Assembly (NCBI GenBank): GCA_964588285.1
Contig: CAZPNX010000002.1
Span: forward strand, 62,001-126,000
Origin: CAZPNX01 sp964588285
Lineage (GTDB): Bacteria > Edwardsbacteria > AC1 > EtOH8
Direction: 5' to 3'
DNA length: 64,000 nucleotides
Shown: piece by piece, positions 50,019 through 57,117 of the stretch
Layout of the letters: every line of letters begins with the position of its first letter
Position numbering within the stretch: position 1 is the stretch's first letter
The notes under the pieces: generated by a model
What the model was told of the DNA's origin: nothing
Database searches by the model: none
Seen by the model: the letters and a program-made list of their open reading frames with translations, nothing else
Program-made: the position numbers and the translations under genes

Positions 50019-51647
50019 CTATGCCCGGGTGAACTTGCATCTTTCAACCATCAGCCCATCAACCACCAGTTTGGTCCCGCGGCTTGCCTGCCCGAAATGC
50101 TGGAACATCAGGGGATTGAGCACCCGCTCCACCGCCGACTTCAGTCCCCGGGCGCCAAGGTTCTGGGCCTGGGCCCATTCCGCCAGCCGATCCAGGGCGT
50201 CGGAGGTGAAGGCCAGCTCGATGCCGTTGGCCTTGAAGAGGCTCTGGTACTGGGAGATGATGGAGTCGCGAGGTTCGGCCAGAATCCTCCTCAGCATCCC
50301 CCGGTCCAGGCCGTCCAGCATCAGCCGCACTTGGAACCGCCCCATCAGCTCCGGCAGCATGCCGTAGGCGATGAAGTCCTCCAGATCAGGCGCCTGGGAT
50401 TTCTTTTTTTCAGCGGCCTCGTCCTCCCGGCCGAATCCAATGAGATTTCCCGGCTCGGACCGGCCACCCCGTCCCAGCAGCCCGGAGAAGGCGCCACCGG
50501 CCATGAACAGAACCTGGGAGGTGTCGAACGGATAGCCGGCGCCATCGCCGCCCTCGATCACCTTGAGAAGTTCGGCCTGGACCGATTCCCCGGAGACATC
50601 GCGGTTGGAGCGGTGCTTGCCGCTGTCGTAGGCGGCGGCGATCTTGTCTATCTCGTCGATATAGACGATGCCCTTGGCCGCCCGTTCCGGATTGTTGCCG
50701 GCAGCCCTGTACAAGTCGTATAGGATGTCCTGGACATCGTCTCCGATGTAGCCGGTCTCGCTGTACCGGTTGGCGTCTGCTATTATCAGGGGCACGTCTA
50801 AGATGCGGGAGACGGTCTCGGCCAACAGGGTCTTGCCGCAGCCGGTGGGCCCGGCCATGAGGATATTGGACTTGGCCACATCGGCCAGGCCGTTGATCCT
50901 CTGGTAGTGGTTGTAGACGGCCACCGCCAGGCAGCGCTTGGCCTCCTCCTGGCCCACCACCTGCTCGGAGATGGCAACATAAACATCCTGCGGGCTTCTG
51001 ATAGCGAGGGCGGCCTGGGTGGACATTTCTATCTGCGCCACCTTGTGTCCGGAGGCCTTGGGCGGCCGATCGGTTATATCATATCCCCACAGGCTCTGTG
51101 CCGCCTTGGGCGACAGCTTGATGGCGCTGTCGCGGTGAAACGGTGATTGGTCCGCTTCCAACGACAGAATTTCTGCCTTGAAAAGATTGGTGCCCTTGTT
51201 CAGGAATGACCGTAGTTTGATCATTTTTACCCTGTTCCCCTGGCAGACGATGTCGAAGATATCGCCCAGATCCGCCCGGCATTCCGGCTTGGAGGCGAAG
51301 TAGCAGAAGGCGGCCGCCACCAGCCGTTCCTCGGCCGTCAGATTATACTCCCTGAACCTGCCCAGCAGGAAGGCCGAGTTTCTGGCCGGCCTGGCTTTCT
51401 GGATCCCTATTTCTATCCGCCTCTCCAAAGCCATAGATTCGCTGGATTCCTCAGGTTTGGACTGGCCGTGGCGTCCGGACTTGCGCAGATCTATCAGCCG
51501 AAAGTAATCGCTCAGCATCTCGTAATCCGTCCGATAGCCGGTTGTCGGCAGCGGCCTGGGCCGGGGACAGACCTTGGTCCTATCGCCAGCCGTGTTAGGG
51601 GACAGCATGGTAACGGCAGATGTGCCTGCCAATTTTTCTTGCTTCAT
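50019..51647 (-). CDS. ClpX-like AAA+ ATPase with novel N-terminal domain (copy 1)
   Basis: A 542-residue protein. Residues 1-190 lack the zinc-binding domain of ClpX and hold a helical region (TAEERLVAAAFCYFASKPECRADLGDIFDIV). The AAA+ module follows: IVGQ-like VVGQEEAK, Walker A GPTGCGKT, pore loop GYIG, Walker B IVYIDEIDKI, RKH-like SNRDVSGESVQAELLK, IGFGRED (compare the ClpP-docking IGF loop) and sensor-2 GARGLKS. It should unfold proteins. A ClpP partner is not in the window. Box P2 drives it, with the basic protein and a TPR gene downstream. Confidence 0.85.
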   Translation of the reverse strand: MKQEKLAGTSAVTMLSPNTAGDRTKVCPRPRPLPTTGYRTDYEMLSDYFRLIDLRKSGRHGQSKPEESSESMALERRIEIGIQKARPARNSAFLLGRFREYNLTAEERLVAAAFCYFASKPECRADLGDIFDIVCQGNRVKMIKLRSFLNKGTNLFKAEILSLEADQSPFHRDSAIKLSPKAAQSLWGYDITDRPPKASGHKVAQIEMSTQAALAIRSPQDVYVAISEQVVGQEEAKRCLAVAVYNHYQRINGLADVAKSNILMAGPTGCGKTLLAETVSRILDVPLIIADANRYSETGYIGDDVQDILYDLYRAAGNNPERAAKGIVYIDEIDKIAAAYDSGKHRSNRDVSGESVQAELLKVIEGGDGAGYPFDTSQVLFMAGGAFSGLLGRGGRSEPGNLIGFGREDEAAEKKKSQAPDLEDFIAYGMLPELMGRFQVRLMLDGLDRGMLRRILAEPRDSIISQYQSLFKANGIELAFTSDALDRLAEWAQAQNLGARGLKSAVERVLNPLMFQHFGQASRGTKLVVDGLMVERCKFTRA

Positions 51648-51674
51648 GGCTGGTCCAATCTTTTTCTTATGGTT

Positions 51675-51696
51675 ATTATACAGCCTAAGGATGACA
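51675..51696 (-). promoter_or_regulatory. PafBC-type promoter box P2 (ClpX-like 1 unit)
   Basis: On the - strand TGTCATCC (51696-51689), 8 bp, TATAAT (51680-51675), about 28 bp before the ATPase ATG. Preceded by TT, giving TTTGTCATCC. No -35 hexamer. Confidence 0.78.
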
Positions 51697-51810
51697 AACG
51701 GCCTGCTTGATGCTTCAGCAATGGGAGAACGAGCGGGGCCGCGATCAAGCCCCGCTCGTCCTAAATCTCATGGTCTGTTTGAATTGGCTTCCATTATTAT
51801 CCTTTTTTTA

Positions 51811-53400
51811 CTATGTCAAGGCCATATAGTGCTCGGCCATCTCAGGTGTTACCACTAATTCCTTGGCTTCCCCGCCGCTTCCGATGTTTTCGAAGACCAG
51901 CGGCTGCAGGATTTCGTCTAAAACCGACTTCAGGGCCCGGGCCCCGGTACCCATGGCGGCCGCCCTCTCGGCCGCCAGCGCCAGGGTCTCTTCGGTCAAT
52001 ACCAACTCAATGCCGTGCCCCTGGAACATCTCCCGGTACTGCGAGACCAGCGAGTTCTGGGGCTCGGTCAATATCCTCTTCAGGCAGTCCCGGCTCAGGG
52101 GTTCGATGGCCACCAGAGTCTGAAACCGCCCCAGAAGTTCTGGCAGCATGCCGTAGCTGATGAGGTCTTCGAGCTTGGGTCCGGTCGTCTTCGCTCCGGC
52201 CGCACCTCTGGTTCCGCAGACGAAGCCGATTCGTTTTTCGCTTGCCATTGCCTTCCATTGGCCTATCTTGGAAAAGGCGCCTCCGGCCACGAACATCACC
52301 TTGTCCACCGGGAACGTAGTCTCGTCCTGGACGCTGCCCTCAAGGATCTTGAGCAAATCCTGTTGTACTCCTTCGCCCGAGATGTCCCGGTTGACCGAGC
52401 CCGAGCCCGTCCCGCCCACGGTCGCGATCTTGTCGATCTCGTCAATAAAGATGACGCCCCGGGCCGCCTTCTTGGCGTCGCCGCCGGCCGCCTTGTGCAG
52501 CGAGTTGAAAATCCCGTTGATGCTTCTGCCCATGTATCCGGTCTCGGTGTAGAGGGTGGCATCGACCATGGCTATCGGGATGTCCAGCAACCGGCTTGCG
52601 GTCTCCATCAGGTAGGTCTTGCCGCAGCCGGTGGGCCCGACCATGAAGACGTTGGACCTAGGGGTGCCCGGCCGGCCCTCGGCCCTCTGCAAATGGTTGT
52701 AGAGGGCCACCGACATGGCCCGACAGGCCCGCTCCTGGCCCAGGATGTGTTTGGAGAGCTCCTGGTAGATCTGGCGCGGCGACTTGGGGCTGGCCAGTTT
52801 CTCCACGGCCGGGGTCTTGTTCCCGGGTTCCGGCCGGGACGCCTCGGCCTCGTCCTCGTATATGCCGAACACGCCGGCCCTGACCTTGGAGCCTAGCCTC
52901 AGGGCCGGGCCGGGCCGGAACATGTTTTCCGACAGGTCCTTGACCAAAAGCCCGGCCTTGTAGACCTGGTGGTCGCTGAACAGACACTGGCGGAATGGTA
53001 TCATCTTGATCCGGTCGGCCTCGCAGACGAAGTCCATGACCTCGCCCAGGTCGATGCGGGTCTGCCCCCGGGCCTCGCAGTAGCATAGGAAGGCCACTGT
53101 CTGGCGCAATAGGGGATCCAAACCCAAAGACTTGAACTGACGGATGAGATAGCCGGACCGGCCCTGTGGCTTTGAGCGCACCAGCCTTTCATCGATGCGC
53201 CGGGCCTGGACATAGACCATCTCCCACTCGGCCCGGTTCCTGACATTGCCTTGAGCCTTCCTCACCAGCGGCCTCTTGGCGTCGAACATCTGGAAGTAGT
53301 CGCGGAGCATGGCCATGTCGTCGGGATAGCCGCCGGCCGGCCCGGTCTCCTTGCCTGGCCCGGGCCGAGTGTATTCGAAATCGAATTGTTCCTGCTTCAT
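51811..53400 (-). CDS. ClpX-like AAA+ ATPase with novel N-terminal domain (copy 2)
   Basis: A 529-residue paralogue of the previous protein. The N-terminal 190 residues share its layout (DPLLRQTVAFLCYCEARGQTRIDLGEVMDFVCEADRIKMIPF). AAA+ motifs: ILGQERACRAM, Walker A GPTGCGKT, pore loop GYMG, Walker B VIFIDEIDKI, NRDISGEGVQQDLLK, IGFVCG at the IGF-loop position and GARALKSVLDEIL at sensor 2. The weaker IGF loop suggests that, if either copy docks on a protease, the first is the better candidate. The two could form a mixed hexamer. It follows the membrane-protein gene. Confidence 0.83.
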   Translation of the reverse strand: MKQEQFDFEYTRPGPGKETGPAGGYPDDMAMLRDYFQMFDAKRPLVRKAQGNVRNRAEWEMVYVQARRIDERLVRSKPQGRSGYLIRQFKSLGLDPLLRQTVAFLCYCEARGQTRIDLGEVMDFVCEADRIKMIPFRQCLFSDHQVYKAGLLVKDLSENMFRPGPALRLGSKVRAGVFGIYEDEAEASRPEPGNKTPAVEKLASPKSPRQIYQELSKHILGQERACRAMSVALYNHLQRAEGRPGTPRSNVFMVGPTGCGKTYLMETASRLLDIPIAMVDATLYTETGYMGRSINGIFNSLHKAAGGDAKKAARGVIFIDEIDKIATVGGTGSGSVNRDISGEGVQQDLLKILEGSVQDETTFPVDKVMFVAGGAFSKIGQWKAMASEKRIGFVCGTRGAAGAKTTGPKLEDLISYGMLPELLGRFQTLVAIEPLSRDCLKRILTEPQNSLVSQYREMFQGHGIELVLTEETLALAAERAAAMGTGARALKSVLDEILQPLVFENIGSGGEAKELVVTPEMAEHYMALT

Positions 53401-53458
53401 GCTTTCTCGCCCTCCATCATTTTATTTCGTGATGGTAATATTCGTCAGCGGCAGTCGT

Positions 53459-53974
53459 CTATCTACGCTTTTCGTCCTTGATGGCCCGAACCACCAATTC
53501 TCCTATGTTGGTCTTTAGCTCCCCTCGCACGATCTCGGCCTCGATCTGTTCCAGGGACGGCCGGGTGCCGTGGAGCTTCTCCATGGTCTGGGCTATGGCT
53601 TCCTTGACGGCGCCGATGTCCACCTTGCCCGGGCGCAGCGCCGGCTCGGCTCGGACCATGAGCTCCTTCATGAAGGAAGACAGGTCGTTGTCCAAGGCCC
53701 TTCCCGCTTCCTCGACCATCAGATGGACCCTGGTGATATAGGCCGCGGTCCGCGCCCCCAGCAGGAACGCCCTGGCCATGGCCAGTTCGGTCCGGATGGG
53801 CTGCCACAGGATGAGGATGGCCGGGAAGGCGGCGAAGAACGGCAGGGTCATGAACGCGGACAACGCGGTGCACTCCGTCTTGGCAAGACACAGCCCGGCC
53901 TGGAAGGGGTCTATGAGAAGGACGCTGAAAGCGTGCTCCGCGTATAACAACACAGAAGCCTTCAATCTGTACAT
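53459..53974 (-). CDS. membrane protein of unknown family
   Basis: A 171-residue protein with a perfect Shine-Dalgarno AAAGGAGG before ATG 53974. Hydrophobic stretches at about residues 10-28 and 40-58 (FMTLPFFAAFPAILILW) could form a hairpin in the membrane. The C-terminal 110 residues are helical and soluble (VKEAIAQTMEKLHGTRPSLEQIEAEIV). It lies 58 bp upstream of the second ClpX-like gene and after boxes P3/P4. It may bring the ATPase to the membrane. Confidence 0.6.
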   Translation of the reverse strand: MYRLKASVLLYAEHAFSVLLIDPFQAGLCLAKTECTALSAFMTLPFFAAFPAILILWQPIRTELAMARAFLLGARTAAYITRVHLMVEEAGRALDNDLSSFMKELMVRAEPALRPGKVDIGAVKEAIAQTMEKLHGTRPSLEQIEAEIVRGELKTNIGELVVRAIKDEKRR

Positions 53975-54168
53975 GGCGCCTCCTTTCTATGATTTTCCGG
54001 TTTGAGAATATCTGACGAACTCCGCACCATGCCGTAAGCCGCTTGGTGGCTATCCGTCGTACGTGGTTGCGCGGCCTGTCATCGCCCGGCTGGTCGGCCG
54101 CAGATCCTGCCGAGCCGCGTCCCCGGAGAAAAGGAAGGGGGTAACGCTATGTCAAACAGCAATGGCTG

Positions 54169-54190
54169 ATTATAGCGCCTGAGGAAGACA
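54169..54190 (-). promoter_or_regulatory. PafBC-type promoter box P4
   Basis: On the - strand TGTCTTCC (54190-54183), 8 bp, TATAAT (54174-54169). One mismatch from the other boxes. It is 195 bp before the membrane-protein gene and 125 bp downstream of P3 in the same direction. Confidence 0.6.
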
Positions 54191-54293
54191 GCTAAGCCTT
54201 GGTCTTGGAAACCTAATTTTTAGAGAGGTGTTGCCGGAGAGGTGGGAGAATACTTGTTGTGGAAATGGTCCGATTTGCCTGTCCTTGGTTTTG

Positions 54294-54315
54294 ATTATAC
54301 AGCACCGGGATGACA
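54294..54315 (-). promoter_or_regulatory. PafBC-type promoter box P3
   Basis: On the - strand TGTCATCC (54315-54308), 8 bp, TATAAT (54299-54294). With P4 it forms a tandem pair before the membrane/ClpX-like 2 unit. The 320-bp leader down to 53974 has no visible gene. The 235 bp from here to the vWA stop also hold none. Confidence 0.72.
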
Positions 54316-54552
54316 GGCTTATTGCCTGACGCTGTCCAAGCTGTTTATTCTCCCGATGTTATGAGCCAGTCATTGTTACAGGAAAACCCGATGCCATTTG
54401 AGCAGGCGGGCGTCGAATCATTTGCCATGCAGATAAGCTTCTATGTCGCTTCGGGTTCGGCTTTTGAAATTCAGGGCAAAATAAGGCAGCCGGTCCTTGA
54501 GGGTGCTTCCCGGGATGTCGGCGGCAATCAGGCCCTTCCAGTCGATGCGATT

Positions 54553-55173
54553 CTACTTACTGCCGTCCGAGAACCGGTCCGGGTTTTTCAAGCGGCTGTC
54601 TATGACCCGTGATGACACTGTACTCCACATGTCCATGGTGTCCGCATCGGTTTTCATGAAGAGAACGGCGTTGGCTCGGACAATCCCCATCTCCCCGGCC
54701 TCTTCTATGGCCTCGAACTCCGAGGACAGGAAGAGGAATTCCCATCCTGATTTCTTCTTATCCTCGATCAACCTTCTGACCCTATCCTTGGTGTACTCCC
54801 GGCTGGCGTTCTCTCTGCCGTCGGTGATGATAACCATCATAACCTTCTCCGGACGGCTGTCCTCCTCGATCTCGGCGATCGACTTCTCCAGGTCGGTGAT
54901 GCCCCGGCCGATGGCGTCCAGCAGCGGGGTGGAGGCCCGGGGCACGTAGGTCTCCCGGGTCAGCTTGGGCACGTTCCCGATGGCCCGGAACCGGTGAACC
55001 ACCTCGTAGGGATCATCGGTGTCGAACTGGACCAGGGTTAAAGTGGCCGAGCCCGGCCCGGCTTTCTGCTCGGCCAGGAACTGGTTGAAGCCATTAATGG
55101 TAGCGTCCCGGATCTCGTTCATCGATCCGGTGCGGTCCAGGATGACCGCGATGTGGGTGTAATCCTTCTGCAT
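54553..55173 (-). CDS. von Willebrand factor A domain protein
   Basis: 206 residues from ATG 55173 (AAGGAG site; the frame is open 10 codons upstream). It is a single vWA domain: HIAVILDRTGSMNEIRDATI carries the metal-site motif Asp-x-Thr-Gly-Ser, then PRASTPLLDAIGRGI (the conserved Thr) and VMMVIITDGREN (the Asp). Cytoplasmic, no signal peptide. vWA proteins often work with AAA+ ATPases as substrate adaptors (MoxR, RavA-ViaA, chelatases), which suits a locus with two ClpX-like ATPases. Transcribed from P5. Confidence 0.85.
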   Translation of the reverse strand: MQKDYTHIAVILDRTGSMNEIRDATINGFNQFLAEQKAGPGSATLTLVQFDTDDPYEVVHRFRAIGNVPKLTRETYVPRASTPLLDAIGRGITDLEKSIAEIEEDSRPEKVMMVIITDGRENASREYTKDRVRRLIEDKKKSGWEFLFLSSEFEAIEEAGEMGIVRANAVLFMKTDADTMDMWSTVSSRVIDSRLKNPDRFSDGSK

Positions 55174-55242
55174 GGCTTTCTCCTTGTCTTTTCCGCTTAT
55201 CATGGCTGACAGGGGTGGTTCTTCAGGTTTTTTGCTTTGTTA

Positions 55243-55264
55243 ATTGTACCACTTAGGGGTGACA
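55243..55264 (-). promoter_or_regulatory. PafBC-type promoter box P5 (vWA gene)
   Basis: On the - strand TGTCACCC (55264-55257), 8 bp, TACAAT (55248-55243), about 70 bp before the vWA ATG. The box has one change and the -10 one change from the majority. Confidence 0.65.
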
Positions 55265-55343
55265 TATTTAGGCAGTCTCGGTAATAGCCGGCGCCGGGGG
55301 ACTCCCATATACCGCAGGTGTGAACGGCCATCTCCCCAGGTTC

Positions 55344-55484
55344 TCAAGCACGCTGACGTGCTTGCTCATAATAGTATCGCACCAGACACCAGACCGGAGC
55401 AACGATCAGGACCAGGACGAACAAGGCGATCTCATCGCCCATGCCGTACCACAGCAAGAACGTAACCTTTCCCAGCTGTTTCAT
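55344..55484 (-). CDS. 46-residue membrane protein
   Basis: ATG 55484 to TGA 55344, with a GGAGG site 7 nt upstream. One hydrophobic helix (EIALFVLVLIVAPVWCLVRY, about 18-37) and a charged end (YYEQARQRA). The ribosome site and position between the vWA promoter and the broken gene at 55519 support a true gene. Function unknown. Confidence 0.6.
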   Translation of the reverse strand: MKQLGKVTFLLWYGMGDEIALFVLVLIVAPVWCLVRYYYEQARQRA

Positions 55485-55518
55485 TTCGGGCCTCCATTTT
55501 TCTTTCGTCGGCTCCATC

Positions 55519-55990
55519 CTAGGCCTGGAAATCTATATTAAAGGGCGATCGGCTCTCCTTCCCGTCCCGCGCCGGCAGTATCGTGAAGGCTCCGCCTAAA
55601 CGGTAGGCGGCGATCCGTATCCGGTATTCCACGATCTTGAGCTGGTAATAGTACCGGGACTGCCGGGCCGGTTGGTCGCTCACCCAGATGGTGGCAACGA
55701 CTTCATTTTTTTTGCTTGTCGGCCGGGTATCGGCGGCGATGGCGCTTGGCCAGCCTCCCGATGGCCCGCTCCATGCTCTGGCCGCCGACCTCCACGAACG
55801 TCTTGGTCATCTGCCAGGCCTTGTAGATCTAGGCCAGATCCACCGCGGCTTCGCCCCGGCCCGCCCGGCCCAGGAGTATGCCCAGCCGCTCCTCTTTATA
55901 GGGAGCCTGGTAGCCGCGGATGGCTGCCCGGATGATGGCCAGGGCGGCCTGCTCGGATAAGTCACCTTGGTTATGTTCATCGGGCGTTCC
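55519..55990 (-). pseudogene. decayed gene with amber stop and A8 frameshift
   Basis: One frame reads DEHNQGDLSEQAALAIIRAA...AAVDLA, then TAG (55829-55831), then IYKAWQMTKTFVEVGGQSME...KQKK. After a run of eight A (55706-55713) the neighbouring frame continues NEVVATIWVSDQPARQSRYY, then QLKIVEYRIRIAAYRLG, to TAG 55519. Both halves are protein-like, so a soluble protein of about 155 residues has been lost. It follows the gene at 56018 in the P6 unit. Family not recognised. Confidence 0.62.
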
Positions 55991-56017
55991 CTGAATCCCC
56001 CCGCGGCCGCAGGCCGC

Positions 56018-56476
56018 TTACGGCGCCGCGTTCCAGGCCCGCCTCAGCCATCGCATCACCTGCTCCTTCCTGGCCGGGCCCCGGATGTTTCCAAACAGGG
56101 CCCGACATACAGTCTCCAGGACCGTCTCGAACAGAAACCCGGGGCATGGCAGGTAGATCTTTTTCCAGTATTCGAGGCGCCTCAGTTCGTCGAGGTTGAT
56201 CTCGATGCTCAACAGGTTCCGGCCGGTACGGTAGACCTGGCGCCAGAACCAGGGCATGCCGTCCTCGGCCGCCATGCGGACAGCCATATCCGCCCGGTAC
56301 TCTGCCTCGGTCATGGCCTGGAATTCCTCCATCGTCGGATAAAGTTTAACCCGGCAGTGCCGCTCGGCCAGCACGCACAGTAATCCGCCCAGGCCCGATG
56401 GCAGGATGAACCCCACCGCCCTGTCGATGCGTTGCAGCATGGTCAGCGGCTTGACATCGCCGTTGTCATCCATCAT
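56018..56476 (-). CDS. hypothetical protein, first gene of the P6 unit
   Basis: 152 residues from ATG 56476 (MMDDNGDVKPLTMLQRIDRA), with an AAGGGCGGG site; the longer frame to 56587 runs through the promoter and is not used. One weak hydrophobic stretch near residues 23-40 (VGFILPSGLGGLLCVLA). The rest is helical with many aromatic and basic residues (LEYWKKIYLPCPGFLFETVLE). I do not recognise a family. It lies 40 bp downstream of promoter box P6. Confidence 0.55.
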   Translation of the reverse strand: MMDDNGDVKPLTMLQRIDRAVGFILPSGLGGLLCVLAERHCRVKLYPTMEEFQAMTEAEYRADMAVRMAAEDGMPWFWRQVYRTGRNLLSIEINLDELRRLEYWKKIYLPCPGFLFETVLETVCRALFGNIRGPARKEQVMRWLRRAWNAAP

Positions 56477-56514
56477 GTTCCCGCCCTTTTCATGGTTTTT
56501 TTCGTTTATTACCG

Positions 56515-56536
56515 AGTATAAAGCCCAGGGATGACA
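56515..56536 (-). promoter_or_regulatory. PafBC-type promoter box P6
   Basis: On the - strand TGTCATCC (56536-56529), 8 bp, TATACT (56520-56515), 39 bp before ATG 56476. Preceded by CT, giving CTTGTCATCC. Confidence 0.72.
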
Positions 56537-56856
56537 AGGATCGGCATCGCCGGCAATGACCGTGGACTTCCCGATGGTAGTGTCCAAATATTGTCCATAA
56601 TGCCTAATAATGGGCAGTTATTACTGTAAACGATCGTCCCACTCATTCAGGTATATATGGCCAAAAAAGAACCTGAACACGGATGAACGCTGATTGAGGC
56701 GGATTTCCGCTGTTTTGTCTTAAGAAATCTGTGTAAATCCTTGGACTGAGCCTGTCAGGCTGAGCCTGTCGAAGCCTGTCGGAGTCTGTGGCAAAAAAGG
56801 TTCCTATCCTTACCTGAGTTAAGGGGACTATCATTTTACTGTATATGCATGCTATT
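56537..56856. other. intergenic with short GAGCCTGTC repeats
   Basis: A 320-bp gap with no gene. GAGCCTGTC occurs twice (about 56748 and 56762), followed by AGCCTGTCGGAG, at 56747-56790, in an otherwise AT-rich stretch. This is the outer edge of the accessory region. Confidence 0.45.
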
Positions 56857-56884
56857 AAAAAAAGAGCCCATCTCTGGGCTCTTC
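56857..56884 (-). terminator. terminator of the tRNA-fragment transcript
   Basis: AGAGCCCA / TGGGCTCT with a 4-nt loop and, on the - strand, seven T. It ends the short transcript from the promoter at 57003-57031. With A-runs and T-runs on both sides it may work both ways. Confidence 0.88.
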
Positions 56885-56932
56885 AACGCATTGGCTTGCT
56901 ATTCTTTTACTTCACCATCTTTATCTAGTGCA

Positions 56933-56992
56933 TTTTCAAGACCGCCGCCTTTTTGCCCCGCCTTGGCGGCGGCAACCGCTCGGCCGCGCTTC
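56933..56992 (-). pseudogene. 5' half of a tRNA-Ser(UGA), with promoter
   Basis: On the - strand GAAGCGCGGCCGAGCGGTTG, a 34-bp piece shared with 31242-31275, then GGCGGCGGTCTTGAAAA, which is identical to the anticodon arm of the complete tRNA (31172-31188). After the anticodon loop it changes to unrelated sequence that reads as the end of a protein (LENALDKDGEVKE, stop). The tRNA is therefore cut at the anticodon loop. Promoter and terminator suggest the remnant is still transcribed. Confidence 0.72.
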
Positions 56993-57002
56993 TTTCGCAA
57001 AT

Positions 57003-57031
57003 ATTATACAACAGGCCCGGCCTGGCGTCAA
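57003..57031 (-). promoter_or_regulatory. promoter before the tRNA-Ser fragment
   Basis: On the - strand TTGACG (57031-57026), 17 bp, TATAAT (57008-57003). Similar to the promoters of the two complete tRNA-Ser genes, including the GGTTGAC context. Confidence 0.82.
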
Positions 57032-57057
57032 CCTCGAATAACCTCTATTCGCCTGCC

Positions 57058-57094
57058 AAAAAATAATGATAAGAGGAGCCGTTGCCGGCTCCTC
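57058..57094 (-). terminator. terminator of the peptidase operon
   Basis: On the - strand GAGGAGCCG / CGGCTCCTC with a short loop, then TTATCATTATTTTTT. It lies 24 bp after the stop of the M28 peptidase at 57118. Confidence 0.85.
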
Positions 57095-57117
57095 CCGTAC
57101 AGATTGCTTTTGACTGT

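Noticed and set aside
43553..55831. Amber codon reassignment as the reason for in-frame stops
   Set aside because: TAA and TGA also interrupt frames in the window, and intact genes here use TAG as a normal stop (for example at 1765-1767).
56933..56992. A complete functional tRNA
   Set aside because: The 3' half, T-arm and acceptor 3' strand are absent; the sequence diverges at the anticodon loop.
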